In this document: positions 9,404-17,764 of the stretch, in pieces
How the letters are laid out: every line of letters begins with the position of its first letter
Position numbering within the stretch: the stretch's first letter is position 1
NCBI GenBank assembly: GCA_903854195.1
Contig: CAINVO010000040.1
Span: forward strand, 1-33,176
Length of the DNA stretch: 33,176 nucleotides
Source of the DNA: an uncultured bacterium
GTDB taxonomy: Bacteria > Patescibacteriota > Minisyncoccia > Phycocordibacterales > CAINVO01
Direction of reading: 5' to 3'
Notes under the pieces: model-generated
What the model saw: only the letters and a program-made list of their open reading frames with translations
What the model was told of the DNA's origin: nothing
Database searches by the model: none
Position numbers and translations under genes: made by a program

Positions 9404-10690
9404 ATGTCAAAATCGCCATCAAAAAATAATAAAAAAGTCCTCAAAAAAGTGGTTAAAAAAACCACTCCTAAATCTGTAAAAGTTGCTCCAAAAGCATCAG
9501 CAAAAAAAGTTTCAGAAAAAAAGATAACAAAAACTGATAAGGTTGTTGTAAAAAAGGCATCAGTAAAATCACCAAAAGCTGCAGGTGTTGCAAAGGTTTC
9601 AAATAAAGCAAAGGAGCTAGAATTAAAGGCACAAAAACTACTCGTAAAAGGTAAGGCGCGCGGCTTCGTTACATATGATGAAATTTTAAAAGAATTTCCA
9701 ACAATTGAGGAGGATGTTTTTTTCCTAGATAATTTATATGAAAAGCTTTCAGTAGCCGGTATTGATGTTTTAGAAGGAGGAGGTCTTTTGGAAGTTAAAC
9801 AAGATGAGGACGAGATCATCAAAAAATACGCATATGGTAATAGTAGAAGTTCTGATTCCAACTATGATTCAATACAAATGTATTTGAAAGAAATTGGTCA
9901 GTACCCATTGATTCATGCTCATGAAGAAAAGGAACTAGCTAAGCGAATCGAAGACGGTGATGAAGAAGCAAAAAATCTTCTAGCAAAAGCAAACCTTCGT
10001 CTTGTTGTTTCTATTGCTAAAAAATATGTAGGGCGTTCTCCAGATCTTACTTTGCTTGATTTGATTCAAGAAGGAAACCTAGGTCTCTTTAAGGCTGTAG
10101 ATAAGTTTGACTGGACAAAAGGATATAAATTTTCAACATATGCCACTTGGTGGATTCGACAGTCTATTACTCGAGCTTTAGCTGATCAATCAAGAACTAT
10201 TCGTGTGCCTGTACATATGGTTGAGACTATTGCAAAATACAAACAAGTTTATCGTCGTTTGAGTCAGGACTTAGGGCGTGATCCTTTGCCTGATGAAATA
10301 GCGGTAGAGATGGGTCTCGATGTAGATAAGATTTACACTATTGAAAAGATTGATCAAAACACAGTATCCCTAGATACTCCTGTTGGAGATGATGATGATG
10401 GCAAGTCTACCTACGGAGATTTTATTTCTGATGATAAGATCTTGTCACCGGATCAAGAATCTTCACGTCGTATTTTGTCAGATCAGGTTAGAGAAATTCT
10501 AGATGATCTTTCTGAAAAGGAGCGTGAAATTTTGAAAATGCGTCACGGACTTGATGATGGTGTTCAACACACATTGGAAGAGGTGGGACGTATCTTCGGG
10601 GTAACTCGTGAACGTATTCGTCAAATTGAAGCCAAAGCTCATGAGAAGATAAGACAGCATGAGAAGGTAAATCGATTGAAAAACTACTAA
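9404..10690 (+). CDS. rpoD: Primary sigma factor RpoD (sigma-70)
   Basis: This is the housekeeping sigma factor that directs RNA polymerase to -10/-35 promoters. Residues 1 to about 70 are a Lys/Ala/Val-rich basic tail ([13 protein letters not shown] and similar). A sigma 1.1-like domain follows ([18 protein letters not shown]). Region 1.2/2 ([64 protein letters not shown]), region 3 ([13 protein letters not shown]) and region 4 ([20 protein letters not shown]) are complete. The start is placed by the TATAAT box 13 bp upstream. A perfect 44-bp palindromic terminator follows the stop. The 428-aa length is typical of compact group-1 sigmas. Confidence 0.98.
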   Translation: MSKSPSKNNKKVLKKVVKKTTPKSVKVAPKASAKKVSEKKITKTDKVVVKKASVKSPKAAGVAKVSNKAKELELKAQKLLVKGKARGFVTYDEILKEFPTIEEDVFFLDNLYEKLSVAGIDVLEGGGLLEVKQDEDEIIKKYAYGNSRSSDSNYDSIQMYLKEIGQYPLIHAHEEKELAKRIEDGDEEAKNLLAKANLRLVVSIAKKYVGRSPDLTLLDLIQEGNLGLFKAVDKFDWTKGYKFSTYATWWIRQSITRALADQSRTIRVPVHMVETIAKYKQVYRRLSQDLGRDPLPDEIAVEMGLDVDKIYTIEKIDQNTVSLDTPVGDDDDGKSTYGDFISDDKILSPDQESSRRILSDQVREILDDLSEKEREILKMRHGLDDGVQHTLEEVGRIFGVTRERIRQIEAKAHEKIRQHEKVNRLKNY

Positions 10691-10691
10691 C

Positions 10692-10735
10692 AAAATAATA
10701 ACCCCGTTGTTCTAGAACAACGGGGTTATTATTTT
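10692..10735. terminator. Intrinsic terminator after rpoD
   Basis: This is a perfect 44-bp palindrome, with a GC-rich core (ACCCCGTTGTTCTAG...) flanked by A-tract and T-tract (AAAATAATA / TATTATTTT). It begins one base after the rpoD stop. Confidence 0.92.
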
Positions 10736-10763
10736 GTAGTAATTCTATCCAGAATGAGCCTAA

Positions 10764-10782
10764 TATAATGCTATGTTATAAT
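10764..10782 (+). promoter_or_regulatory. Tandem -10 boxes upstream of the helicase gene
   Basis: Two perfect TATAAT hexamers lie at 10764-10769 and 10777-10782. The second ends 9 bp before the ATG at 10792, so transcription from it would start about 3 nt before the start codon. The longer ORF-track start at 10768 falls inside the first -10 and is unlikely. Confidence 0.6.
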
Positions 10783-10791
10783 CAAACAACG

Positions 10792-13700
10792 ATGCCAAAC
10801 ACCCCATTTGATAAAGAATTCGAAAGATTAAACAAAGAACAAAAAAAGGTTGTAGAAACCATTGATGGACCTCTTTTGGTTGTTGCAGGTCCTGGAAGTG
10901 GAAAAACTCAGGTCCTCTCTTTGAGGGTTGGTAGAATTTTACGTGAGACTGACATGAGACCTTCAAATATTCTATGTCTAACATTTACTGAGTCTGCTGC
11001 TGTTAATATGAGACAACGCCTCGCAGGTCTTATTGGCCAAGAAGCATATCGTGTAGCAATTCACACCTTTCATAATTTTTGTGTAGATATTATTGGACGT
11101 TACCCACATTTTTTTTATGGCGGAGCTTTTTTTCAACCAGCTGACACGTTAGTGCAGTACGACATTCTTGAAGATATTATAAAATCTTTACCATCTGGTG
11201 ATCCATTGAGATCGGAACATCCTGAACAGGGTTTTGTCTATTTGAAGCCAGCACTTGATGCTATAGGCGCTCTTAAAAAAGGAGGTATGTCTCCAGCTGA
11301 GTTTTCAGATTTGCTTGATAAAAATAATGAAGAGTATGAAAAATGTCAGGATTTAGTCGGTGAAGTGTTCGGTGGAACTTTAAGTAAAAAAAGTTTTGGG
11401 GCGGTTTCAGGACTTCTAGATGAGCTTAGAAGAATTTATTCTGGAAACGTAAAATCTAAAAAAAGTTTGGAAGGGACGGAGGATTTGAATCTTGGTGATT
11501 ATCGAAAATCTTTTACATACCACTTGGCTGAATCTCTCGCTCGAGCTCTTGATGAAAGTGTAAACGCTGAAAACACAAAGGCTCTTTCATCATGGAAATC
11601 AGAGCGAACTACAAAAGAAGATTTGGGTGGGGGAGAAACATGTCGAATTTTAAAGGAAGTCTCACAACAGGATAGACTCCGCTCTCTGTCACATATTTAT
11701 AAATTATATCGTGAGGAAATGCACCGCAGAGGTTTTTATGATTTTGATGACATGCTCCTTGATGTTATTTCTGCTATAGAAAAAAATCCTACACTTAGAT
11801 ATGAAATTCAAGAGCAGTTTCAGTATATCTTGGTAGATGAATTTCAAGATACAAACGGCGCTCAAATGAAGCTTATAGAGCTTATTGTATCAGCTCCTGT
11901 GAATGAAGGTCGGCCAAACATAATGGTAGTCGGTGATGACGACCAAGCTATCTATAAGTTTCAAGGTGCTGATGTTTCAAACATACTTGATTTCAAGAAA
12001 AATTTTGTTGATGTTACGACTGTAACTTTGACTGCTAACTATCGATCTACTCAGGATATTTTGGACGTGGCTTCAGAAATTATTTCAAAAGGTGAACATC
12101 GTTTGTCTAGACTTTTGCCTGATATGGAAAAAGTTTTAGTATCAAAAAATAAAGAACTTGGTGGAGGGCGAATTGTCAGTCGAGTTTTTCCAACTAATGC
12201 ACATGAGTTTCATTATGTCTCGCGTGAAATTGCTAAGCTTATAGAGGATGGGGTAAAGCCAAGTGATATTGCTATCATTACTCGTAGACACCGTGAGCTT
12301 GAGGCAATGGTGCCATACTTAAAGGGTTCAAATGTTCCAGTTTCTTATGAAAGAGAACAGGATGTTTTTTTGGAGCCTCATATTATACAGCTCATTTCGA
12401 TGGCTAGGTTTACAGCTTCTCTTTTGCAAAAAGAACAAGATGAAGCTGACATTTTTCTACCTGAGATTTTAAGTTTTCCTTTTTGGGAAATACCTAGACA
12501 AAAAATATGGGAAATTAGCCGCGCCGCTCGCGGCGCGGCATGGATAGGTGTAATGCTCGATGATATAGATTCAAAAATACAAAACATCGCAAGATTTTTT
12601 CTAGACCTTTCGGCAAAGGCCAACTATGCACCACTTGAGATGATTCTGGATGATCTTATCGGTGCCCATACCCCTCTCGCAGTAGACAATGAAAATGATG
12701 ACGGTGGTGATGATATTGATGATGATACAAATGATGAACATAACAGTGGTGATAAAAGTGGCGATAAAAATATTTCTAAAAATTCACAAAAGAATCAAGC
12801 ATTTTTTAGTCCATTCAAATCATATTATTTTAGTAAAGAAAAATTTGATCATTCTCGAGCTGAATATTTATCATTTCTTTCATCCCTTAGAGTTTTTGTT
12901 CGGTCACTCCGAGAATATAAGAGTGGAGAAATTCTTTCACTCAAGGACCTCATAGAGTTTGTTGATATTCACAAAAAAAATAAAATTCCATTGAATGATA
13001 GAAGTCCTTTTGTAAACGCAGATCAGGCAGTAAACTTGCTGACTGCTCATAAGGCAAAAGGCCTTGAATTTGATACTGTTTTTATACTTTCATGTCAGGA
13101 CGAAGTTTGGACTGGGCGTGGCAGAGTAAAAATGCTTCCGTTTCCTTTAAATCTTCAGATATATCCTGCGGGGGATAATATTGATGACCAGCTCAGACTT
13201 TTTTATGTGGCGCTTACTAGAGCAAAAAAACATTTGTATTTAACTTCATATAAAAATGATGAATCAGGAAGTGAATCATTACGCTTACAATTTTTAGTAC
13301 CTAAAGAAAAATCAGAGACAACATCGGATATTCTTCAAAATATATATAATCCGGAAATCATTACTGGGACTGAGGCAGGTGCTCCTACTACACATGATGT
13401 TCTTACCGCTTCATGGCTCAGGTACAATACAGCACCATTTTTGGGTGAAGAAGCTGCACTACTTAAAACTCTGGTGAAGGATTATAAAATGTCAGTGACG
13501 CATTTAAATAATTTTTTAAATGTTAGTAGAGGTGGACCGGAGCTTTTCCTCGGGCAGAATTTACTTCGTTTTCCTCAGGCTAAAACAACCAGTGGTTCAT
13601 ATGGGACAGCCATGCATAAAGTGATGGAAAAAATATATTCCATTGTTAAAAATGATTCAAAAGGGAAGGCCCCTGAACTCACTGAAGTGCTGGAATGCTT

Positions 13701-14337
13701 TGAGGAGTCTCTTCGTCGAGAAAGAATGACAAAACTAGATTTCGCTGAATTTCTTGAAAAAGGGAAAAAAGCGCTCACAGAATTTTATACAAAAAAGAGT
13801 GATAAATTTTTATCAACAGACAGATCTGAGGTTGATTTTAAAGAACAAGGTGTTGTTGTTCACCCATATAGTCCTAGAGAAAAGGAGCCAGCATTCCTAA
13901 CAGGAAAGATAGATAAAATGGTTGTTGGTGGTGTTTTAAATAGCTCTACACCTATTGGCACAATAGAAGTGCATGATTTTAAAACAGGGAAGCCAAAAGA
14001 AAAATGGACCGGAACAAACCCTGGTGAAAAAATCCAACTTTATGAATACGAACGCCAACTTACTTTTTATAAAATCCTGGTAGAAGGATCTCGAGAGTTT
14101 GGAGAAAAATATAAAGTTAATAAAGGTGTTCTTGAATTTGTTCAACCAAATAAGAGAGACCAGCTTTTGGACTTATCATTAGATATTGATAGCGAGAAAT
14201 CAGAGAGACTTCAGAAACTTATTTCTATTGTCTATAACAAAATATTAAATTTGGATTTTCCTGAGACAAAAAAATACCCTCAAGATCTTGAGGGTATTAA
14301 AGCATTTGAAGAAGATTTGCTTTCAGGAAATATTTAG
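10792..14337 (+). CDS. UvrD/PcrA-like superfamily 1A helicase with C-terminal RecB-like nuclease
   Basis: This is a predicted ATP-dependent 3'-5' DNA helicase-nuclease for recombination or repair, comparable in layout to AddA/RecB-type proteins. Helicase motifs run in order: Q motif (FERLNKEQKKVVE), Walker A (GPGSGKTQVL), Walker B (LVDEFQDTNGAQ), motif III (VVGDDDQAIYKFQGAD), IV (LTANYRSTQ), V (LLTAHKAKGLEFDTVFI) and VI (LFYVALTRAKKHLYL). The C-terminal PD-(D/E)XK nuclease has GTAMHKVMEKIY, LTGKIDKM, EVHDFKTGK and the Q-x-Y motif QLTFYK, so it looks active. An Asp/Asn-rich low-complexity insertion (DDGGDDIDDDTNDE) lies mid-protein. The start MPNTPFDKEF is chosen because it follows TATAAT by 9 bp. 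The product is 1181 aa. Which complex partner it uses, if any, cannot be told. Confidence 0.93.
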   Translation: MPNTPFDKEFERLNKEQKKVVETIDGPLLVVAGPGSGKTQVLSLRVGRILRETDMRPSNILCLTFTESAAVNMRQRLAGLIGQEAYRVAIHTFHNFCVDIIGRYPHFFYGGAFFQPADTLVQYDILEDIIKSLPSGDPLRSEHPEQGFVYLKPALDAIGALKKGGMSPAEFSDLLDKNNEEYEKCQDLVGEVFGGTLSKKSFGAVSGLLDELRRIYSGNVKSKKSLEGTEDLNLGDYRKSFTYHLAESLARALDESVNAENTKALSSWKSERTTKEDLGGGETCRILKEVSQQDRLRSLSHIYKLYREEMHRRGFYDFDDMLLDVISAIEKNPTLRYEIQEQFQYILVDEFQDTNGAQMKLIELIVSAPVNEGRPNIMVVGDDDQAIYKFQGADVSNILDFKKNFVDVTTVTLTANYRSTQDILDVASEIISKGEHRLSRLLPDMEKVLVSKNKELGGGRIVSRVFPTNAHEFHYVSREIAKLIEDGVKPSDIAIITRRHRELEAMVPYLKGSNVPVSYEREQDVFLEPHIIQLISMARFTASLLQKEQDEADIFLPEILSFPFWEIPRQKIWEISRAARGAAWIGVMLDDIDSKIQNIARFFLDLSAKANYAPLEMILDDLIGAHTPLAVDNENDDGGDDIDDDTNDEHNSGDKSGDKNISKNSQKNQAFFSPFKSYYFSKEKFDHSRAEYLSFLSSLRVFVRSLREYKSGEILSLKDLIEFVDIHKKNKIPLNDRSPFVNADQAVNLLTAHKAKGLEFDTVFILSCQDEVWTGRGRVKMLPFPLNLQIYPAGDNIDDQLRLFYVALTRAKKHLYLTSYKNDESGSESLRLQFLVPKEKSETTSDILQNIYNPEIITGTEAGAPTTHDVLTASWLRYNTAPFLGEEAALLKTLVKDYKMSVTHLNNFLNVSRGGPELFLGQNLLRFPQAKTTSGSYGTAMHKVMEKIYSIVKNDSKGKAPELTEVLECFEESLRRERMTKLDFAEFLEKGKKALTEFYTKKSDKFLSTDRSEVDFKEQGVVVHPYSPREKEPAFLTGKIDKMVVGGVLNSSTPIGTIEVHDFKTGKPKEKWTGTNPGEKIQLYEYERQLTFYKILVEGSREFGEKYKVNKGVLEFVQPNKRDQLLDLSLDIDSEKSERLQKLISIVYNKILNLDFPETKKYPQDLEGIKAFEEDLLSGNI
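12518..12539. repeat. GC-only palindrome inside the helicase gene
   Basis: GCCGCGCCGC, a TC spacer and the exact complement GCGGCGCGGC form a 10-bp all-GC stem in an otherwise AT-rich gene. It is in frame and encodes SRAARGAAW between helicase motifs. It may be a REP-like insertion that preserved the frame. Confidence 0.7.
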
Positions 14338-14345
14338 TTTTTTAT

Positions 14346-15053
14346 CTATTTTAACAATTGATCAATCACTGAAGATAGTGCGTCAAATGGAATGGCGCCT
14401 TGAGTGATAGGGATTTTCTTGCCACCTGCAAGGATAACTGTGTAAGGAGTACCTTGACCACCAGCTGCTATTGCGTCAGCGTGCTGAGATTCAACTTTTG
14501 CAGAATATTTTCCACTTGATAAACAAGTATTAAATTTAGCTACATCAAGTCCTAGACTTTCTGCAATCTTAGGAAGTTGTAGAGGATCAAGGTTGTTGTT
14601 TGATGGGGTAATGCTGTAAACCTGATCTGTGTATTTCCAAAACATTGAATCTCCGCCAAGTTCAGTTGCACATTCTGTTGCTTCTGATTCTTTTCGTGAT
14701 TTTGGATGAAGTTGGTCAATAGGGAAATGTCTGTAGACCCAAGCAACCTGTCCGGTAGATGTTCCATATTTATTCATAATCTGATGAAGCGTGTTGTGAA
14801 ATTGCTTACAGAATGGACATTCTAGGTCAGAATATTCTACTAATATAACCTTTGCATCTTTACTTCCAATAATGTGATCTGCATCTGTAACAGGTGCAAT
14901 TGTAATATCCTGTGCTGGTGTCGCAGGTTGTACCCCAGTGTCTGACTGTTTTGAAGGTGCTTTACCTCCTAGAAAAATAGCACCAGCAATGAGTGCTCCA
15001 GCAATAACTATTGCTACCGGAAGAATAACTTTATTTGTTGTTGATGTTTCCAT
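14346..15053 (-). CDS. Membrane-anchored DsbA-like thiol oxidoreductase
   Basis: This is a predicted extracytoplasmic thioredoxin-fold protein that makes or rearranges disulfides in exported proteins. Residues about 8-28 form a single N-terminal membrane anchor (VILPVAIVIAGALIAGAIFL), followed by a Pro/Thr/Gln-rich linker. The active site C79-P-F-C82 (DLECPFCKQF) and the cis-proline loop GTPYT near residue 207 are both present. Two further cysteines (ATECAT, NTCLSS) lie in the helical insertion, as in other DsbA/BdbD-like proteins. The 235-aa length fits the family. It converges on the helicase gene (8 bp between stops), and its own promoter is visible upstream. Surface proteins with paired cysteines, such as the fragment at 1-336, are plausible substrates (inference). 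Confidence 0.92.
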   Translation of the reverse strand: METSTTNKVILPVAIVIAGALIAGAIFLGGKAPSKQSDTGVQPATPAQDITIAPVTDADHIIGSKDAKVILVEYSDLECPFCKQFHNTLHQIMNKYGTSTGQVAWVYRHFPIDQLHPKSRKESEATECATELGGDSMFWKYTDQVYSITPSNNNLDPLQLPKIAESLGLDVAKFNTCLSSGKYSAKVESQHADAIAAGGQGTPYTVILAGGKKIPITQGAIPFDALSSVIDQLLK

Positions 15054-15075
15054 AATATTTTATTAATTTTATAAA

Positions 15076-15106
15076 ATTATATCATAATAAATGCTAATTT
15101 TGGCAA
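15076..15106 (-). promoter_or_regulatory. Promoter of the DsbA-like gene
   Basis: On the minus strand TTGCCA (-35) and TATAAT (-10) are 19 bp apart, and TGA just before the -10 makes it an extended -10. The predicted leader to the ATG at 15053 is about 15 nt of A/T. Confidence 0.6.
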
Positions 15107-15120
15107 AATTCCAATAATGC

Positions 15121-15699
15121 CTAAAACGGCATAGTGAAGGTCATTTTTGTGTCCTCAACTTTTTCCCATGATGACGTGTCTAGTGGTATTTCTTTTGGTG
15201 CCCCTGTGTCATCAAGATATTTTAGGTGGCCGTTTTTCATAGCAAAATCGTAAACTTCCTTTGTAATTTTTACATCTTCAAGTCAGTATTTTATGATTTT
15301 ATCTACTTCACCTTTTTTCCACCATGTTACTGCCTCAAGCCCATGAGCAATTTTATTTTTTCCAAGAGTACCTTCTGCGATATCATCGAGTTTGATTCGT
15401 CGTCCAAGGGATTGTCTGATTTCTTTCAGTAGATCTAAACTTTTTATTTTAGTTAGATCTCCTGGGTAGTATTTATTTAAAAGTGGAATATCAAAATGAT
15501 CGCTATTGTATCCAATGAGCATGTCTGCCTGTTCAATAATAGGCCACAGCTTTGGAAGATCCTCTTGAATATATGATGAATACGTGTCTGTGGCCTCATC
15601 ATAAATACAAACAACAGATACATCTAGATCAGCTGGGTCGTTTGACTCAGCTTCCTGAAATGTATTCCTAGTTTCAATATCAAAAACAATTTTTCGCAT
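15121..15699 (-). CDS. DEDD-family 3'-5' exonuclease ORF interrupted by in-frame TGA
   Basis: This is a predicted RNase H-fold 3'-5' exonuclease acting on nucleic acid. ExoI motif FDIETR (D7, E9) and ExoII motif GYNSDHFDIPLL are clear. The ORF track ends it at a TGA (15283-15285) after 138 codons, at ...KIIKY. Reading on in the same frame gives LEDVKITKEVYDFAMKNGHL and further family-like sequence to a TAG at 15121-15123, 192 residues in all. The TGA sits inside the ExoIII motif Y-x3-D (Y-[TGA]-L-E-D), in a position where I recall related proteins often carrying Cys, so the short product would lack its last catalytic Asp. A fresh nonsense mutation, a sequencing error or UGA readthrough are all possible. 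The downstream frame shows no decay. It diverges from truB with a 23-bp gap. Confidence 0.75.
15283..15285 (-). other. In-frame TGA codon in the exonuclease catalytic motif
   Basis: Seen directly: TGA separates Tyr138 from Leu-Glu-Asp in the Y-x3-D motif. A small hairpin (TGTAA, 3-nt loop, TTACA) lies about 8 nt downstream on the coding strand; it is too weak and AU-rich to count as a bacterial SECIS. Confidence 0.85.
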
Positions 15700-15722
15700 T
15701 TTGGGTTGGTTTTTTAGGTGTT

Positions 15723-16556
15723 ATGGCGTACATTGTATCAATAATGTTGTTGATGCACAAAAACAAGGGAGAGACCCCACTACAGGCTCTAAAACGCCTC
15801 AAAATAGGTAATTTAGAGGCATATCCACAAGGAATACCAGATAGCGAACCACTAACGTACGCGGGCCGTTTAGACCCTATGGCGGAGGGGTTACTTTTAG
15901 TGTTAATTGGTAAGGATGAGAATCGCCGAAGGGAAGATTTCATGGGGCTAGATAAGGAATATGAAGTAGATATTTTACTCGGAGTTTTGACTGATACGGG
16001 GGATGTTTTGGGGGTGGTTGGGGGTGGCTTAAAATCAGAAGGTGAAGATAAGGAAAATTCGAAATCAAAAAATAAAGAAAGTTTAATTGAAAAGTTAAAA
16101 GAAATAAATCAAGAAAAAATAAAAGAAGTTTTGCGGAGTTTTGTTGGTGAGCGGGAGCAGTTTTACCCTGCTTTTTCTTCAAAGCCGGTAAACGGTGTGC
16201 CTCTTTTCCAGTTAGCGAAGCAAAATATTTTTCCAAAAGTTTCTAGAAAGGTAAATATTAACTCAATAGGTTTGATAGAGTTTTCAAATGTTTCTAAAGA
16301 GAGTTTAAAGAGTTTAATAGAAAGTGATTTTCCATTGATGAAAAGTGTTGATGGTGATTTTAGACAGGATCAGGTGATTGAAAGTTGGAATAACTTTTTT
16401 AATAAAACTGAAATCCGTGATTTTATTGTTTGCAAAATAAAAGTCAGTTGTGGAAGTGGTACATACATGAGACAGATTGCCATGGAGGTGGGGAAGACTT
16501 TGGGTGTTGGGGGGATAGCAATGAGAATAAATAGAGTAAAAATAGGCAATTTTTAA
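15723..16556 (+). CDS. truB: tRNA pseudouridine-55 synthase TruB
   Basis: TruB isomerises U55 in the T-loop of tRNAs. The catalytic motif is YAGRLDPMAEGLLLVLIG with Asp51, the equivalent of the family GTLDP motif. The N-terminal LLMHKNKGETPLQALKR matches the usual lDKPkG-T-S region, and the C-terminal part has the family KVSCGSGTYMRQIAMEVG segment. The 277-aa length is normal. A Lys/Glu/Asn-rich insertion (GEDKENSKSKNKESLIEK) sits after about residue 100. The start could instead be the ATG at 15744 (MLLMHKNKG), which better matches canonical TruB N-termini. The annotated start is kept because nothing excludes it. Confidence 0.95.
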   Translation: MAYIVSIMLLMHKNKGETPLQALKRLKIGNLEAYPQGIPDSEPLTYAGRLDPMAEGLLLVLIGKDENRRREDFMGLDKEYEVDILLGVLTDTGDVLGVVGGGLKSEGEDKENSKSKNKESLIEKLKEINQEKIKEVLRSFVGEREQFYPAFSSKPVNGVPLFQLAKQNIFPKVSRKVNINSIGLIEFSNVSKESLKSLIESDFPLMKSVDGDFRQDQVIESWNNFFNKTEIRDFIVCKIKVSCGSGTYMRQIAMEVGKTLGVGGIAMRINRVKIGNF

Positions 16557-16657
16557 TAAAAGACCTTTTGAGCGGTTTAGTTGGCACTTATAAAAAAAGG
16601 TTTATCTCTTTATTTAATATTAATATTTCGTTGTCGGTTATTTTATCTACCATGTTT

Positions 16658-16663
16658 TAGTAT
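16658..16663 (+). promoter_or_regulatory. -10 box of the type IV pilus operon
   Basis: TAGTAT ends exactly 6 bp before the GTG start at 16670, a spacing that would place the first transcribed base on the start codon. No good -35 is visible. Confidence 0.45.
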
Positions 16664-16669
16664 CTATAC

Positions 16670-17764
16670 GTGGTAAAAAATCAGTTTACATTTTTAGATA
16701 AAAAACTTTTCAAAGTTAATTCTGCGCCAGATATTGTTGATGCATTAATGGATGCAGCTTTATTGGAAAATGCTTCTGACATACATATAACACCCACTTC
16801 ATCTTTCGTTAGAGTTAGGTTTCGTGTAGATGGTATTTTGTACGACGGTATTAATTTACCTTTAACTTTTCATCATGCAATTATTTCAAGATTCAAAATT
16901 CTTGCACGATTGCGTAGTGATTTGCATACGATTCCTCATGATGGCCGATTTTTTTATGAAGCTATGGATGGTCCGTTGGGTGGTCAGAGAATTGATGCAC
17001 GCATTTCTATCGTACCGACGTATTATGGTGAAAATGCAGTGATTAGATTGCTTGTCGCAAGATTTTTGCCTAAAAATTTAGCAGAGCTAAATTTTTCTGA
17101 AAGAGATCAGTTTGAAATCATGAAGGCTTTGAGGAAACAACAAGGGTTGGTGGTAGTTGCTGGGCCAACTGGTTCTGGAAAAACAACAACGTTGTATACG
17201 ATTATAAGGGTTCTATCATCTCCAGATGTTTCTATAGTTACGATTGAGGACCCAGTCGAGTACGCATTAGAAGGCTCAACACAAATACATATTTCTCCAG
17301 ATAAAAATATAAGTTTTGCCTCTGCTTTAAGGTCAGTTCTTAGACAGGATCCTGACATTATTATGCTTGGTGAAATCAGAGATGGAGAAACAGCAAAGAT
17401 TGCAGTTCAAGCTGCACTTACTGGTCATCTAGTTATTTGCACAATCCACACGTATGAATCATCCGCAGTAATCCCGAGACTAATTGATATTGGAATAGAT
17501 CCATATCTGATTGTTTGTACTCTAAGGTTGGTTATTTCACAACGCTTGGTCAGGGGTACATTCTTAAGTGGCAGGATAGGTATAAATGAAGTTATGGTAG
17601 TTGATGAAAAAATTCGCACAGCTATTAAAAATGATATTGATGCAGATTTAATTAAAGACTTGGCAATACAGGGTGGAATGACAACCTTGCATCAAGACGG
17701 TTTAAGAAAGGCTGAGTGTGGACTTACAACAGAAGAAGAAATTGTTAGAGTTTTGTCGGAGTAA
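16670..17764 (+). CDS. GspE/PilB-like type IV pilus assembly ATPase
   Basis: This is a cytoplasmic hexameric secretion ATPase powering pilus assembly. The N2 domain (SDIHITPTSSFVRVRFRVDG) is followed by the RecA core: Walker A GPTGSGKTT (165-173), Asp box TIEDPVEYALEG, Walker B DPDIIMLGEIRD and His box TGHLVICTIHT. The C-terminus (GRIGINEVMVVDEKIR, GMTTLHQDGLRK) is GspE/PilB type, not PilT. Two parts of classic PilB are missing. The N1 domain is absent (364 aa in all), and so is the tetracysteine zinc loop, where RLVISQRLVRG runs straight into GRIGI. It starts with GTG after a -10 box 6 bp upstream and overlaps the next gene by one base (TAATG), so they are translationally coupled. Confidence 0.92.
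   Translation: MVKNQFTFLDKKLFKVNSAPDIVDALMDAALLENASDIHITPTSSFVRVRFRVDGILYDGINLPLTFHHAIISRFKILARLRSDLHTIPHDGRFFYEAMDGPLGGQRIDARISIVPTYYGENAVIRLLVARFLPKNLAELNFSERDQFEIMKALRKQQGLVVVAGPTGSGKTTTLYTIIRVLSSPDVSIVTIEDPVEYALEGSTQIHISPDKNISFASALRSVLRQDPDIIMLGEIRDGETAKIAVQAALTGHLVICTIHTYESSAVIPRLIDIGIDPYLIVCTLRLVISQRLVRGTFLSGRIGINEVMVVDEKIRTAIKNDIDADLIKDLAIQGGMTTLHQDGLRKAECGLTTEEEIVRVLSE

Noticed and set aside
9367-9861. 164-aa minus-strand ORF opposite rpoD
   Set aside because: It is a shadow of the lysine-rich N-terminus of rpoD and reads as Phe/Ser/Thr low complexity.
10768-10791. Upstream ATG giving eight extra helicase residues
   Set aside because: It lies between and within the two TATAAT boxes; the MPNTPFDKEF start agrees with the promoter.
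15262-15285. Selenocysteine insertion at the exonuclease TGA
   Set aside because: The only nearby hairpin is a 5-bp AU-rich stem without a recognisable bacterial SECIS loop, and the residue is not a redox site. Kept only as a remote option.
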